The notes: a model not told the origin generated them from the letters alone. DNA of 56,665 nt from a virus (IMGVR_UViG_3300010370_000044:1-56665), one strand, 5' to 3'; positions 9,176 through 19,894 are shown, counted from the stretch's first letter. A program made the numbers and translations.

Positions 9176-10497
9176 ACGGAATATCCCCAATACAATTTGG
9201 AGAACAGGTACAGCAAGGTTTAACAAACATTGCACTGATGAGCCAGAAAAGGGAACTGGCAAAGCAGGAGCGGTATCAGGAAGAGTTCAAGCAGAAGCTT
9301 GAGCTTATGAAGCTTATTGACCCTAAGGTATTGAATCAAAACCTAGAGACAGAGATTTCAAACGAGGCAATAAATCTAGTTCGGGAGAATGTAAAAAACT
9401 TCTTGTTAGATAAAAAGAATGAGTGGGCTTCTGCAGGGCAATTGCAATCATTTATTCAAAACGAAGTTGGTCGCATTACTCAGTGGAACAACAAGTTTAA
9501 GACAATCAAAAGCAATATTGAAGAGCAGGCCAAGAACATGCCTAATGACCCATTGATCAGCAAAGATCTGTGGGTGAAGGCTGCTAAATCAAATGCACTG
9601 TTCTCTAATGGCCGTGTTAAAACTCTTGAAGAGCTTGATGCAGACAAGACTGATTGGGTTACTCAGACTTGGGACCAAAGCGGAAATACATTCCTTAGGC
9701 TTGACGAGGTTCAGTCTGATCTGAGTAAGACTTTAAACTCTTTGCCAAAGAATAAAACCAAAGTTTCAAGAACTGTTGGAGCAACAGCCAAAAAACCCGG
9801 TCAGAAAAAGGAGTTCTATATAGACATCCCTTCAGCATTTACTTGGGATGATGTAAACAATAAGGTACTGGTAAAGCGTGGAGCAGACGGTCTAATTGAC
9901 GATCAGGTTTATACAATGTTTGTTGGCAGTCCAAATAGTGCAAAAGACAAATACTTTACCAGCATAACAATTGACCGTATTAAAAGCGATCCAGCAAACA
10001 AAATATTGGATGCAAATGGAAAGGTGATCGATCAAGCCGGATTCGATAAGTTAAAGAAAAATGTTGTCGCTGAATACGCAGAGAAGTTCTCTCCAAATGT
10101 TGAGAGTGATATAATGCAGCAAATGCCAGCCAAGAATGAAACTCGCGTAACAGTTGTTACTGGAGGAGAGAAGCCAACTGTTGGGTCTAAGTGGATGGGT
10201 TCAATGAAACGTGCATGGGAAAGCGGCGATGTCGCTAATATAAATAAAATGCTCAAATCTCTGTACTCAGGCGGAACAAAGCTTGAGACAGTTAATTATG
10301 ATGGAGCAAATATTGTGGCAAAATTCAAGTCAGGTTCGAAAGATGCTATAACCGGAGAGCCTTTGCCATCTGAGGTTAAAATACCCAGTTCAGATCCAGA
10401 TGCTCTCACAAAAATCGCTGGCCTATACCAGACTGCAAGGGGATCTGACAAAGGTATTGAGCAGTTCGTAGATAAGATAACTATAGGTGGTTTCTAA
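9172..10497 (+). CDS. Internal virion protein
   Basis: A 441-aa protein with a long N-terminal helical region (about residues 20-130, QREL.K.ERYQEEFKQKLELM) and a mixed C-terminal region. No enzymatic motif seen. It overlaps the gp14-like gene by 4 bp and precedes the giant polyvalent protein, so it is probably part of the internal core ejected with DNA, like T7 gp15/gp16. Confidence 0.7.
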   Translation: MNGISPIQFGEQVQQGLTNIALMSQKRELAKQERYQEEFKQKLELMKLIDPKVLNQNLETEISNEAINLVRENVKNFLLDKKNEWASAGQLQSFIQNEVGRITQWNNKFKTIKSNIEEQAKNMPNDPLISKDLWVKAAKSNALFSNGRVKTLEELDADKTDWVTQTWDQSGNTFLRLDEVQSDLSKTLNSLPKNKTKVSRTVGATAKKPGQKKEFYIDIPSAFTWDDVNNKVLVKRGADGLIDDQVYTMFVGSPNSAKDKYFTSITIDRIKSDPANKILDANGKVIDQAGFDKLKKNVVAEYAEKFSPNVESDIMQQMPAKNETRVTVVTGGEKPTVGSKWMGSMKRAWESGDVANINKMLKSLYSGGTKLETVNYDGANIVAKFKSGSKDAITGEPLPSEVKIPSSDPDALTKIAGLYQTARGSDKGIEQFVDKITIGGF

Positions 10498-10507
10498 AAC
10501 AACAAGC

Positions 10508-13500
10508 ATGTCTGTAAACAAAGATAAAGCAAAGCTGCTTTTTGATGCAACAAGCCAAGACTACGGTATCAACAACTTTGATTCGTTCGTTGAATCATTA
10601 AATGATGATGTAAAGCGCAAGGAGTTCTTTGAGATGGCAGGAGCAAAATACAATATTGGTAACAATATTGATGAGTTTGAAGAGAAGCTCGGTATTAAAA
10701 AAAAAATTCTGGCGGAAGAGACACTTCAGCCAAATCTGGAAAAGCCAATACTCACTCAGTTAGAACAAATAATTCCTCAGTTAGAACCAAAGGATGGTGG
10801 CGAAGAATTACCTCGTTCATCCGCAAAGCAACCAAGCTCCTCCCCATCAGAATCTCAATTACCATCTCCATCGGAAGGTAAGCCTGTTTACAATCTAGGT
10901 AATACTGCGTTAGACATAAAGGCTAATGCCAAGAAGTACGCAGATCAGTTTTATTCTACTACAAAAAAGAAGGTTGATGACGCAATGTCTGAGTATAACT
11001 CTCAGGTTGCGTGGCTTAATAATGAGATTAACGCCGGTGGAATTACACGGATGGAGGTTAACTCATTGTCAAGCGGATTTAAGCGTCAGGCTGAACGTAA
11101 GATAGAAAAGGCTAAAGAGGAATATAATAATCAGATTGCAGAAATTAATAATCAGGCTGGCTCTTTGCTTCAAAAGTTTAATGCAGCCGTACCCAATTCA
11201 TCCCCAGTTGCACCATCTCAAGCATTAAATGCTAACACAGGTGATCCATTAAAGGGTCTTCGTGGCTCCGATAAAGCAAAGGTTGCTGAGCGTGCAAATC
11301 AAATAGGGATTGATCCGGAAGCTTTATATGCTGCCGTAAATGATTTTGATGGTGATGATGAAGTGATTCTGAAAAAAGCTAAAGAGTTTGCAACCAACAG
11401 AGCTGAGTATAATAAGAGTAAGGCTGCTTACACGTGGCGCAACTTGCTAAAAACCACAATGAAAAATAGTGGCGTACCTGATGACGAGGCTAATATAAAA
11501 ATTAATTACGTGACCAAGCTCCAACAGCTTGACATAGATCCTCAGACAAATCAGAGCATACCAGCTACATATGAATCTTCTTTCAACAGAGTATCAAAAA
11601 TTGGTGATGTAATAAAGCAAAACATCACAAATGAGGGGGACCTACGTGAGGCACTTCGCGCTCTTAATGTTGACGCATATGCTGTGATGTATCAGGGAAT
11701 GAAAGATCAGAATGTGGTCAACAATTGGGCTAAAACTGGAAACGGGAATGTATTTGTTGGGGCAGGTCTTGATATGCTTCGTCTTACAGATCCAGAAAGG
11801 GCAAAGACTCTTTTAGAAAGAATACAGAATCAGTACGCAACAAACGAAGATAAGGCATTATATCAAAGGGAGCTTGAGAATATTGGTCTAAATGCAATTG
11901 CATTTGAGGTAAATAGGAATCTTAACAGAGCTACTCAATCTGAAAAATCTCCATCAGAAAGTTTCATAAGCGCTCTCAACAATTGGAAGACTCTCGCTGA
12001 AAAGACAAAGGCGTCTCAGGTAAATAGATACGGTGATGTCATCGGAGCAGACATTGACAGAACGCTGTACGATGTTACAGAGGGTCTTGAGACTTCAACT
12101 GGTGAAAAGGCAATTTATAATATTGCGACGGGTATGACAGAGTGGTTGGATAGAGGCATATCTGCCATCTGGGATTACACAACTAAAAATCAAGAACAGA
12201 GAGTTGCCGCTGACATGAAGAGGGATCACTCGAAGTATGTTACGGAAGAAATTCTAAACTACGCTGATGTTGGTTCTACGATGCGTGAGGCTGAATACAT
12301 ACCAAAGCTTGTAGACCCAGAGATCAAGAAGCGGGTTGATGAAGTGATGGCAAACACATCTCTGGACAGAGATGAAAAGTACAAGCAAATCTACCCTTTA
12401 ATTAAGAACGCATACATTAACGGCGGGATTGAATTTTTCTCCAACCCAAACAAAGGAAATATAAACCTAACGTCAAAGAATATCCTACACCTTCTTTCAA
12501 CGTCAGGAGCTAGGTCTATCGGAAACGTAATACCAGCTGTCATGACTGGCGGTGGTGCTTCAACTGCACTAATCGCTGGTCTTGATGCTGCTGCCATGAA
12601 GTATGACGAGCAGTTCAGAGAGGGTTCTAATGACCCTCTTGCAAGATCTATAAGAACTGGTTTGACCGTTGGTGCTCTTGCTGGTATCATGGACGAGGCT
12701 GCTGCACTGTCTAAGGCGTTTAAGGGAGGGAGTGCTTCACTGGTTTCTAGGCCTACGGCTATCTCCTCCGCAAAAACATTTGGCACGAACATATTAAAAG
12801 AGGAGGGGGAAGAGCTACTTACAGAGGCTTTAGATGGCGACGTGGTGAAGAACTGGAAAGAGGTTGTTCTGTCTACGGCTATTATTTCTCCGATCTTCGC
12901 TGGTCCTACAGCCATCATAGACAACAGGCGGTCTTCTGATATGTACCGGCAGTTGTGGTTTGAGGCAGGAGCTAGTCCCGAGCTGGCAAAGAATGGTCTT
13001 AACCGCATGTTAAACGAGGGCGCTATAAATACGACCCAGTTTAACGAGGCATCTAAGAGGGTTGACAGAATGGCCCAGATCGTGGCCAATATGCCAAAGA
13101 CGGATATGAATGGTAAGCCTCTTAGCGACGCACAGAAGGCTAAGTATGCAGACAACCTGATGAAGAAGTATGACGCCAAGAGCATCCCGGACACGCTTCC
13201 AACTAAGGTTGCAGAGCAGATAAAGGCTGATGCTGAAAAAGCTGATGCAGAAAACGCTTCCATACTTGAGGGACAAGCTGCTCCAGAACTCTCTACTACA
13301 GAGGATAAAACAACTGAACAAATATCCAAGCAGGATCAGATCAAGCAAAAGAACGAATTCATTACTGACGCAGACTTTGTTCAAGAGGCATTCACACCTG
13401 AAGAAGATGCTGCTGATCGTGAGGCATTGCCCGAGTCGCAGTTTAAGACAGAGGAAGAGCTTTCAGACTTCTTGGCAAATGGTCAGTATGCAATGCTAAC

Positions 13501-16500
13501 TGGACAGAACCCAGAAGCCACACCACTTTCCAAAGATGCAAACCGTAAGCTAAACGAAAAGGCTCAGCAGTGGTTGAGTTCGCGTGGACTTACAGCTATA
13601 CCAATTTTTGGTAAGTACGGCAACTCTGAGCGCTCATTCATGGTCCCTAATATGACCAAGCAGCAGGCGGTAGAATTTGCTAAAGAATTCCAGCAGGAGT
13701 CAGTGGCTCATAGCTCTGGCCTTGTATATCAGGACGGTTCATTTAATCCAAGAACAGAGGGTGTAGATATCAGCCCCAGATTTGATCAGGGTGGTGACTT
13801 CTTCTCTACCATTAATGTCGGTGGCAAGAAGGTTGACTTCTCCATTAACTACGACTTCGATACTAAGGTAGAGCCAAAGAAAGCTTTGTACGAAAGCCTG
13901 CGTAAAAGAATGTTCGGTGATGTTGGTCAGAAGGTTGCCAGTGCACAGAAAGCGCTTGAGAAAACAGGTGTTGTAATCAACATGATTCAGGACCCTGCAG
14001 AGTTTGATCGAACAGTAGCCCAGTTCGGGGGACAGAAAGGCATTGAGGGTGTATTCGTTTCCGATCAGGGACAGATATTTATCAACCAGTCTAAACTCGA
14101 TCAGGGTATTGCCGATGGCCGGGTTATCTGGCACGAGTCCTCACACCCAGTGGTTAATATTATTAGAAACACGAACCGCCAGCTTTTTGATAAGGTTGTG
14201 TCCGGTCTTAAGCAGGCATCTAAGAACAACAAAGGTGTAATGGATGCTTTGACTTGGGCTGAAACAAACTACGCTCAGGATGGTCAGGGCGTTGTTGATG
14301 ACGAGGCTGTTGTTGAAACAATAGCTGGAATAGCAGAAGGCACTATTGATATACAGGCGCTTCCTACTGGGGTAAAGCAATCTATTATAGAGTTTATTAA
14401 TCGTATTGCTAGAGCGCTTGGCTTTGATCAGGTGCTTGATGATACAGATATCGCGGCTTTTAAGAAGCTCGCCAGTGATGTAGCCAATGCACTAAGTACT
14501 GGTCAAGACATTTCAGAGATAGTAGGTGCAGAGAATGTAAAAGAGTACCTTAATACTGTTGAGGCACCCGGAATTGTAACTGGAGGCGAGCTCAATAAGG
14601 CAACACAGTCTAGGGTTACTGCAGAACCAGCTGTAAATGTATATGCATCAAAAGATGTTTCTGCACTTCCACAGAAAAGTTTAACTGAAATATACGAGCA
14701 GTTCGGTGGTAAAGCTGTTGTGATAAATTCAGACCCTACACGCGTTGGTACTCTTACCCTACCATCAGGCAAAACCATATTCATGTATGGTGGACCTGCA
14801 TACTTGTCTGTAAAAGATAACGTGGATGGTAATGTAGGATTCGCTACCACGCAGATTAGTAAGGTTAACACTTGGATGAACTATGTGAAGGAGGTGTTTG
14901 GTGATCAGCCCGGTGTTACACTTGTGGCTTCACAGGCGCCAACATCAATACTTAGTAATTCATACGCCCTACGCTATGTGATGGATGGTATATCACAGTT
15001 GCCGAAGTCTGTGCTCAAGTCATCTGATTTCAAGAACGAGTTCTTTGGAAAGGATCTAGTGTTACTGAAGGATGCTTTTGGGGAGAAGGCTTACAATGAA
15101 TTTGTAAACAAGTATAAGAAAGCTGACCTGTCTAACCCCGAGGTGATTGATGCAATGATCTCCGAGATGGCATACAAGGTTGGAGATGATAATAAGCCGG
15201 CAAGTTTTAAGGCGCGTGGTGCATTTGTTAGTAACCTGCTTGGAGGCTTAGCCGAGAAGGCGTCTCTTAAGGGTGTTGAGGGTGATAAGGGTTACGTGTC
15301 TAAGAAGCCAAACAAGTTTATTGCAAAGCAAATGATGGATCGTCTTGGCATTAATGCCGAGAAGGTGATGAGAGAGATTGGAGAGCCTTCGCTTGTTGAG
15401 CAGTACATGAACGAAGGCAACTGGGGATTTGCAGTAGCTGGGTTCGAGACAGATCCGAATATAACTGTCGAGTCTGTACAGAACGGTGGGGTTAAGCACC
15501 CACTGTTTAACGCCAAGTTCCCCGGTAAGAACCCATTCATTCTGGATGGCGCATATGACCTTGACCAGATGTTTACTCCTGTAGAAATGACTGGTCCCTC
15601 TGGCATGCCATATACAAAGACTGCCTCACAGATGCTGGCTGGTAGTATGTATGTAAAGGGTCAGCCTATCAGCGGTCAGGGATCGTTTGAATATAAGAAT
15701 GTCAGCCCTTCTGGTAGAAGAATACAGTCATCTAAAGGTAATCGTGTGACACGTGCAATGGAAAATGTGTCCAACCAAATGACTGAGGATGGTCAGGGAA
15801 ACTACGTATTCTACCACTATTCTAACAAAGATATTAAGAAGATCGATCCATCCAAGTTTGGGCGTAATCTAGCCACTGGTCGTGATGAGCGTCCGGGTGT
15901 TGGGCTGTCCATGTACTATACACGTCCCGATATTATGGAGGCAAATGTGCCTTCAGAATTTGGATATGTCGTGCGCATCCCAAAGAATAAGGTGTATCCA
16001 TTCAATGACGATCCTCTTAATCTTCTTCCTGAAGCTGAGAAGCAATTTAAAAAGCAATTCCCAGATCAGGCATTTGACTTTAATAAGCAGGTAGGTTTTG
16101 TGACCAAGGTGGCTGCAGATCGGGGGTATCCTATGACCGTTGCTGAATGGAATGTCGGTAGGAAGAAAGCTCTCAGAGCTCAGACAACCGAATCAATGAA
16201 GCCTGAGAAGTTTAAGGAAAATGTGTTTGAGGATGGCTACTTGCAGGAGAAGATTAACCCTAAGCTTGACTTTGTTCCGAACGCTAAGAAGCGTGCACAG
16301 ATGTCAAAGGGCAACCGCGACAATGAGATCCGTCAGTTTATTCGTGAGAATATCGGGCAGTATAGTCCTGATGAAATCTCTCAGGCAATCCAAGATGAGA
16401 TTGGCATTTCAAAGGCCGACGCTGATGCAATGGTTGCTGCCGAGTCTAAAGGTCAGGCGCCATTGGCTGAAGAGATTAAAACATTCCAAGAAGGACAGGG

Positions 16501-19033
16501 CGAGGAGAAGCCACGTGCAATGGCTGATCAGTTCGACAATCTTGCTCCTGAGGTAGAGTCTCAGATAGACGACGAGGCTCGTACATACTTTGCCAAAACT
16601 AATAAGCAGACCGACGAAGAGGTAGATAAGTTTATTGAGGGTAAGGACATGGCAGCTCTGGCTGACTATGTTGTTTCAAACCCCAACATCCCGGGTCGAG
16701 TTAAGATCTGGATGGCAGCCAAGGTTGCGAAGAATCTGGGCAGAGACATCGAGGCAGCTCGTGCAAATGGAGATCAAGCAGAAGTTGCAAGACTGTCTGA
16801 AAAGCAGGCCAATATTTATAACACATTTGCCCGGGAAGCTACAGAGCTTGGTCAGGCGGTGCAGGCGTTTGTGGCTTTCAATGACGATCCTAATGCTGTA
16901 AACTTCTTCCTGAATAAGATCCTGCGCCAGCTCAAAGAAAAGGGTGTGGAGTCTATTACCGATCAGCAGCGTAATGACATTATCGGATTGATGCAGGCGG
17001 TTAATAACGCCCGCCCGGGTCTTCCTAAGAACAAGGCCATCATCCAGCTATCCCACTACTTGGGTAGACTGGCGCCTGTTAATATCGGAGATGTACTGCA
17101 GTCAATCTGGTACGCACACATACTTAGCGGTGTAACTACACAGCTTAAGAACATCTACGCGAATACTACGATGTTGGCACTGGAGCTCCCGATCGGGGCG
17201 ACTTGGCAGTCGATGAAGAACAGAAGCCTGATGCCTTTTGTGTATGCGTTTAAGGGTCTTGGAGCAGGACTAGCAAAGGGTATTGTAAAGGGCGCTGACA
17301 TTCTGCGCGCAGGTGTTACAGAAAAGGATGCAAATAAATTCTTCGGCACTGAGCCTGTACTTGAATACTTCTCTTGGAAGCAGACCAAACTTGGCAAGCT
17401 CGGGGGCGGTGCTGTAGGTAAGTTATTAGACTTCCCTCTGTTTATTGGTATATCGCCTAAGACATTGAAGATGGTTGGCCGTGCTCTTGCCGGAGCGGAT
17501 GCTTTCTTCTCTACCACAGCTCAGGAGGCTATGGCAAATATGCTTGCATACAACCAAGCTGTTGCTGAGGGCAAGTCTGGTATCACGCCTAACGGATATC
17601 GCAGGGTTCAGGAACTGTTGGGTAACACCAAGCAGACCATTCAGGACTCAGAGGCTACGGCTGTATCTGAAGGATTCAAGCCCGGAACAATAGAGTACAA
17701 GCGCCGTGTGATCGAGCTTGTTACACAGACCAGAAATGAACAGAATCAGGTTGCGGCCGAGGAGTTCGGTAAGCGTGTAACGCTGACTAACGAGCCGGAA
17801 GGATTTACCCGTGGTATATACCAAGTCGCTACCGCTATACAGCAGTACATGCCTATCGCACGAGTGGTTATACCTTTTACCCGTATCGTCTCTAACATAT
17901 CTGAGATGATCATCAACTACTCTCCTGCTGGCGCATACCGTGCGTTGACTGGAATCAAGAACCCAAAGCTGTCGTTTAAGTTCAGTCCAACTGGTGACAA
18001 CAAACTAAGCGATGAAGCAAGGGGCGAGTTGTTCCTGAAATCAAGCATGGCAATTGCCGCAGTAGCTCTATTGATGGACAATGTTGGTGACGATGAAGAG
18101 GATTGGTTTGATATTACCGGAGGTGGACCTACAGACTTCCAGAAAAAGTACGAGCTGATGAAGGGTGGATGGCGCCCGTATACTATCAAATTAAAAGACG
18201 GAAGATATGTAAGCTATGCAGACTGGCCCATCGCAGGCGCTCTGTCTGGCCTTGGCACCATGCGTGACATTCAGCAGTATGAGAAGGAGGATGTAAAGAA
18301 GAATGAATCTAGACTTGGACTTGCCGCATATGGGTACCTGACTGCATTCTATGACAAGTCTTTGATCAAAGGTATATCTGACTTCGTTGACCTGTTCCGC
18401 CTTAAGGGTAAGTACGGACCAGATGCTACAAGTCTTGAAAAGTTTGAGAAGTTTATGGCCAACCAAGCCAAGGCTTTGGGCATGACGAACTTTAGCCAGC
18501 AGGTATTCAAACTTATTCAGGAGTACAACGACGATCCGATTAAGGAGGCTAAAGGATGGGAGACACTGTATCGTGATCTCCCGGTTATTAACGACGGTCT
18601 TAACCCCATAATAGATGTATTCGGAGATCCGGTTACGCCTAGTACAACAGAGCGGCTTTTGCCTTGGTTAACTGTGGCAGACGAGAAAAAGGATGCGATG
18701 ATTGAGATGCTGAACAAGAAGGGGATCTTTATTGGTATTCCGGAGGAGAAGCCTTTCGTTGAACTTGAGACTAGAACAGAGCGAGAGATGACTCGCGATG
18801 AGCTGTATCAATATCGCAAGATGGCTGGCGAATACACCAAGGCAATCCTGCTAAACAGAATTGATGACATCAGCAATGCTGCTGACAAATATGAGGGGGA
18901 GTTTAAGCAGAAGGCTTGGGAGAAGATGATTGGTAATGTCGTGGGAGTGGCAAGAAAGAGAGCATATGTAGACTTGCTGATGAACAAGAAGACAGATATC
19001 AACAAGCTGTTTGAAGATCTTAATCAGGAATAG
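10508..19033 (+). CDS. Giant polyvalent protein with zincin and ADP-ribosyltransferase-like domains
   Basis: A 2841-aa protein; I use ATG 10508 rather than the GTG at 10487, which overlaps the previous gene. The N-terminal third is mostly helical and charged. A zinc metallopeptidase motif, IWHESSHPV, lies at His1209. Around residues 1765-1830 an YVFYHYSNKDIKKIDPSKFG...GVGLSMYYTR segment resembles ADP-ribosyltransferase domains of phage polyvalent proteins. The C-terminal third has glycine/alanine hydrophobic segments (around 2220-2330 and 2511-2525). Polyvalent proteins of this kind are packaged and injected to act in the host before early transcription. Domain names are by motif only. Confidence 0.88.
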   Translation: MSVNKDKAKLLFDATSQDYGINNFDSFVESLNDDVKRKEFFEMAGAKYNIGNNIDEFEEKLGIKKKILAEETLQPNLEKPILTQLEQIIPQLEPKDGGEELPRSSAKQPSSSPSESQLPSPSEGKPVYNLGNTALDIKANAKKYADQFYSTTKKKVDDAMSEYNSQVAWLNNEINAGGITRMEVNSLSSGFKRQAERKIEKAKEEYNNQIAEINNQAGSLLQKFNAAVPNSSPVAPSQALNANTGDPLKGLRGSDKAKVAERANQIGIDPEALYAAVNDFDGDDEVILKKAKEFATNRAEYNKSKAAYTWRNLLKTTMKNSGVPDDEANIKINYVTKLQQLDIDPQTNQSIPATYESSFNRVSKIGDVIKQNITNEGDLREALRALNVDAYAVMYQGMKDQNVVNNWAKTGNGNVFVGAGLDMLRLTDPERAKTLLERIQNQYATNEDKALYQRELENIGLNAIAFEVNRNLNRATQSEKSPSESFISALNNWKTLAEKTKASQVNRYGDVIGADIDRTLYDVTEGLETSTGEKAIYNIATGMTEWLDRGISAIWDYTTKNQEQRVAADMKRDHSKYVTEEILNYADVGSTMREAEYIPKLVDPEIKKRVDEVMANTSLDRDEKYKQIYPLIKNAYINGGIEFFSNPNKGNINLTSKNILHLLSTSGARSIGNVIPAVMTGGGASTALIAGLDAAAMKYDEQFREGSNDPLARSIRTGLTVGALAGIMDEAAALSKAFKGGSASLVSRPTAISSAKTFGTNILKEEGEELLTEALDGDVVKNWKEVVLSTAIISPIFAGPTAIIDNRRSSDMYRQLWFEAGASPELAKNGLNRMLNEGAINTTQFNEASKRVDRMAQIVANMPKTDMNGKPLSDAQKAKYADNLMKKYDAKSIPDTLPTKVAEQIKADAEKADAENASILEGQAAPELSTTEDKTTEQISKQDQIKQKNEFITDADFVQEAFTPEEDAADREALPESQFKTEEELSDFLANGQYAMLTGQNPEATPLSKDANRKLNEKAQQWLSSRGLTAIPIFGKYGNSERSFMVPNMTKQQAVEFAKEFQQESVAHSSGLVYQDGSFNPRTEGVDISPRFDQGGDFFSTINVGGKKVDFSINYDFDTKVEPKKALYESLRKRMFGDVGQKVASAQKALEKTGVVINMIQDPAEFDRTVAQFGGQKGIEGVFVSDQGQIFINQSKLDQGIADGRVIWHESSHPVVNIIRNTNRQLFDKVVSGLKQASKNNKGVMDALTWAETNYAQDGQGVVDDEAVVETIAGIAEGTIDIQALPTGVKQSIIEFINRIARALGFDQVLDDTDIAAFKKLASDVANALSTGQDISEIVGAENVKEYLNTVEAPGIVTGGELNKATQSRVTAEPAVNVYASKDVSALPQKSLTEIYEQFGGKAVVINSDPTRVGTLTLPSGKTIFMYGGPAYLSVKDNVDGNVGFATTQISKVNTWMNYVKEVFGDQPGVTLVASQAPTSILSNSYALRYVMDGISQLPKSVLKSSDFKNEFFGKDLVLLKDAFGEKAYNEFVNKYKKADLSNPEVIDAMISEMAYKVGDDNKPASFKARGAFVSNLLGGLAEKASLKGVEGDKGYVSKKPNKFIAKQMMDRLGINAEKVMREIGEPSLVEQYMNEGNWGFAVAGFETDPNITVESVQNGGVKHPLFNAKFPGKNPFILDGAYDLDQMFTPVEMTGPSGMPYTKTASQMLAGSMYVKGQPISGQGSFEYKNVSPSGRRIQSSKGNRVTRAMENVSNQMTEDGQGNYVFYHYSNKDIKKIDPSKFGRNLATGRDERPGVGLSMYYTRPDIMEANVPSEFGYVVRIPKNKVYPFNDDPLNLLPEAEKQFKKQFPDQAFDFNKQVGFVTKVAADRGYPMTVAEWNVGRKKALRAQTTESMKPEKFKENVFEDGYLQEKINPKLDFVPNAKKRAQMSKGNRDNEIRQFIRENIGQYSPDEISQAIQDEIGISKADADAMVAAESKGQAPLAEEIKTFQEGQGEEKPRAMADQFDNLAPEVESQIDDEARTYFAKTNKQTDEEVDKFIEGKDMAALADYVVSNPNIPGRVKIWMAAKVAKNLGRDIEAARANGDQAEVARLSEKQANIYNTFAREATELGQAVQAFVAFNDDPNAVNFFLNKILRQLKEKGVESITDQQRNDIIGLMQAVNNARPGLPKNKAIIQLSHYLGRLAPVNIGDVLQSIWYAHILSGVTTQLKNIYANTTMLALELPIGATWQSMKNRSLMPFVYAFKGLGAGLAKGIVKGADILRAGVTEKDANKFFGTEPVLEYFSWKQTKLGKLGGGAVGKLLDFPLFIGISPKTLKMVGRALAGADAFFSTTAQEAMANMLAYNQAVAEGKSGITPNGYRRVQELLGNTKQTIQDSEATAVSEGFKPGTIEYKRRVIELVTQTRNEQNQVAAEEFGKRVTLTNEPEGFTRGIYQVATAIQQYMPIARVVIPFTRIVSNISEMIINYSPAGAYRALTGIKNPKLSFKFSPTGDNKLSDEARGELFLKSSMAIAAVALLMDNVGDDEEDWFDITGGGPTDFQKKYELMKGGWRPYTIKLKDGRYVSYADWPIAGALSGLGTMRDIQQYEKEDVKKNESRLGLAAYGYLTAFYDKSLIKGISDFVDLFRLKGKYGPDATSLEKFEKFMANQAKALGMTNFSQQVFKLIQEYNDDPIKEAKGWETLYRDLPVINDGLNPIIDVFGDPVTPSTTERLLPWLTVADEKKDAMIEMLNKKGIFIGIPEEKPFVELETRTEREMTRDELYQYRKMAGEYTKAILLNRIDDISNAADKYEGEFKQKAWEKMIGNVVGVARKRAYVDLLMNKKTDINKLFEDLNQE

Positions 19034-19325
19034 ACTCTATTATAGATTTTATCTCTATCAACAGTGATGTGATTCTATAACCGGCTTGTGATAGCGTGTA
19101 GCATGCTCCAGACCTCTCTATGATTTTATTTCTTTCAAGTTCCCTTATTGACTTTGCCATCTGAGTGCTGCTTATATCTGGTAGTAGCTGCTTTATCTTA
19201 TTAAATCTTGCTGGCTTTACATACAGGATAAACAATATCATTGGCTTCCACTTACCGCCAATCTTGCGCCGCTCATAATTTATTTTATTGTGATCTAGTT
19301 TACGCACGGTACAATTTATGACCAT
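19020..19325 (-). CDS. HxlR-family winged-helix regulator
   Basis: A 101-aa DNA-binding protein. IGGKWKPMIL near residue 23, a LLPDISSTQMAKSIRELER recognition region and Y.LSQAGYRI are the conserved blocks of the HxlR family. I chose ATG 19325 because it gives the usual family N-terminus; ATG 19334 and GTG 19343 are alternatives. It converges on the giant virion gene, overlapping its end by 14 bp, and is divergent from the gene at 19439, whose promoter carries an operator-like repeat. Probably a phage regulator. Confidence 0.85.
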   Translation of the reverse strand: MVINCTVRKLDHNKINYERRKIGGKWKPMILFILYVKPARFNKIKQLLPDISSTQMAKSIRELERNKIIERSGACYTLSQAGYRITSLLIEIKSIIESIPD

Positions 19326-19403
19326 GCTTACCATTGCTGCCACCGCTCATAATAAACCGGTAATAAAAAGATTACCTGTTTGAACAACCTTTTGTATGCT
19401 ATC

Positions 19404-19423
19404 TATCTAAACTAGATATATTG
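19404..19423 (+). promoter_or_regulatory. Operator overlapping a promoter -7 box
   Basis: Perfect inverted repeat TATCTA-AAC-TAGATA (19404-19418) overlaps TATATTGC (19417-19424), a near match to TAnnTTTG. A TTTTG at 19390-19394 fits a -33 element. Repressor binding here would occlude the start site of the gene at 19439. Confidence 0.65.
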
Positions 19424-19438
19424 CTTAAAACTATTGTT

Positions 19439-19753
19439 ATGCCAACATTAAAGACATTTAAAAAACCAGAGCAAAGATCCGTTACCGTTGAATCTGGTGA
19501 AGTATTTATGATCCAGAAAAACATACCAATATCTGGAACATTCAGATCTCTTGGTGCACATCTAAGGTACCCGTTTGATAAGATGCTACCGGTGGAGTCG
19601 TTTGAAGTTAAAATTAATAAGACAGACGCCAGAAGGAGGGTTGCCAACCTATCGTCAGCATGTGCCTCATACGTCAAGAGGGGTAACAAGGCGGCCAAGT
19701 TCACCGTAAGGAGGACGGCAGACACTACCGTCAGGGTTTGGAGGATAAAATAA
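19439..19753 (+). CDS. Unknown protein under operator control
   Basis: A 104-aa protein; ATG 19439 is preferred to a TTG 18 bases upstream because it follows the promoter by about 15 nt. The C-terminal half is basic (ARRRVANLSSACASYVKRGNK, RRTADTTVRVWR), suggesting DNA or RNA binding. It stands alone between the virion module and the lysozyme gene, with its own operator and a hairpin after its stop. It may be a regulator or moron; no family recognised. Confidence 0.7.
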   Translation: MPTLKTFKKPEQRSVTVESGEVFMIQKNIPISGTFRSLGAHLRYPFDKMLPVESFEVKINKTDARRRVANLSSACASYVKRGNKAAKFTVRRTADTTVRVWRIK

Positions 19754-19775
19754 AAGGGCCCCCAGTTCGGGGGCT
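19747..19775 (-). terminator. Terminator hairpin, best read leftward
   Basis: Stem GCCCCC/GGGGGC (19758-19763 with 19769-19774) around AGTTC. Read on the minus strand it is followed by TTTTATTTTA, a good intrinsic terminator; read rightward there is no U-run. It may end leftward transcripts that pass the convergent gene at 19901, or act on both strands. Confidence 0.65.
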
Positions 19776-19886
19776 CTGTGGTTCATGTGCGGTGTGGTAG
19801 TGCAGTATGTGCAAACCCCGTGCCCTGTCACCCGATCTGCCAATATATCATGGTGTGTTTTTAATGGGTGATAGTTTGGGCCTAGG

Positions 19887-19894
19887 TAGCTTTG
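19887..19894 (+). promoter_or_regulatory. Promoter -7 box (TAGCTTTG), possibly leaderless gene
   Basis: Perfect TAnnTTTG only 6 nt before the ATG at 19901, so the transcript start should fall at or beside the start codon. The identical octamer stands 7 nt before the ATG at 44128. Confidence 0.6.

Noticed and set aside
14381-14391. TCTA-TTA-TAGA within the giant gene as an operator
   Set aside because: It encodes Ser-Ile-Ile-Glu in frame and has no promoter nearby; counted only as a possible stoperator. The copy at 19036 encodes the same residues in the HxlR gene and is similarly doubtful.
4683-19033. crAss-like phage giant RNA polymerase
   Set aside because: The very large protein here has peptidase and ART-like motifs but no double-psi beta-barrel signature such as DFDGD; no polymerase is visible in the window.
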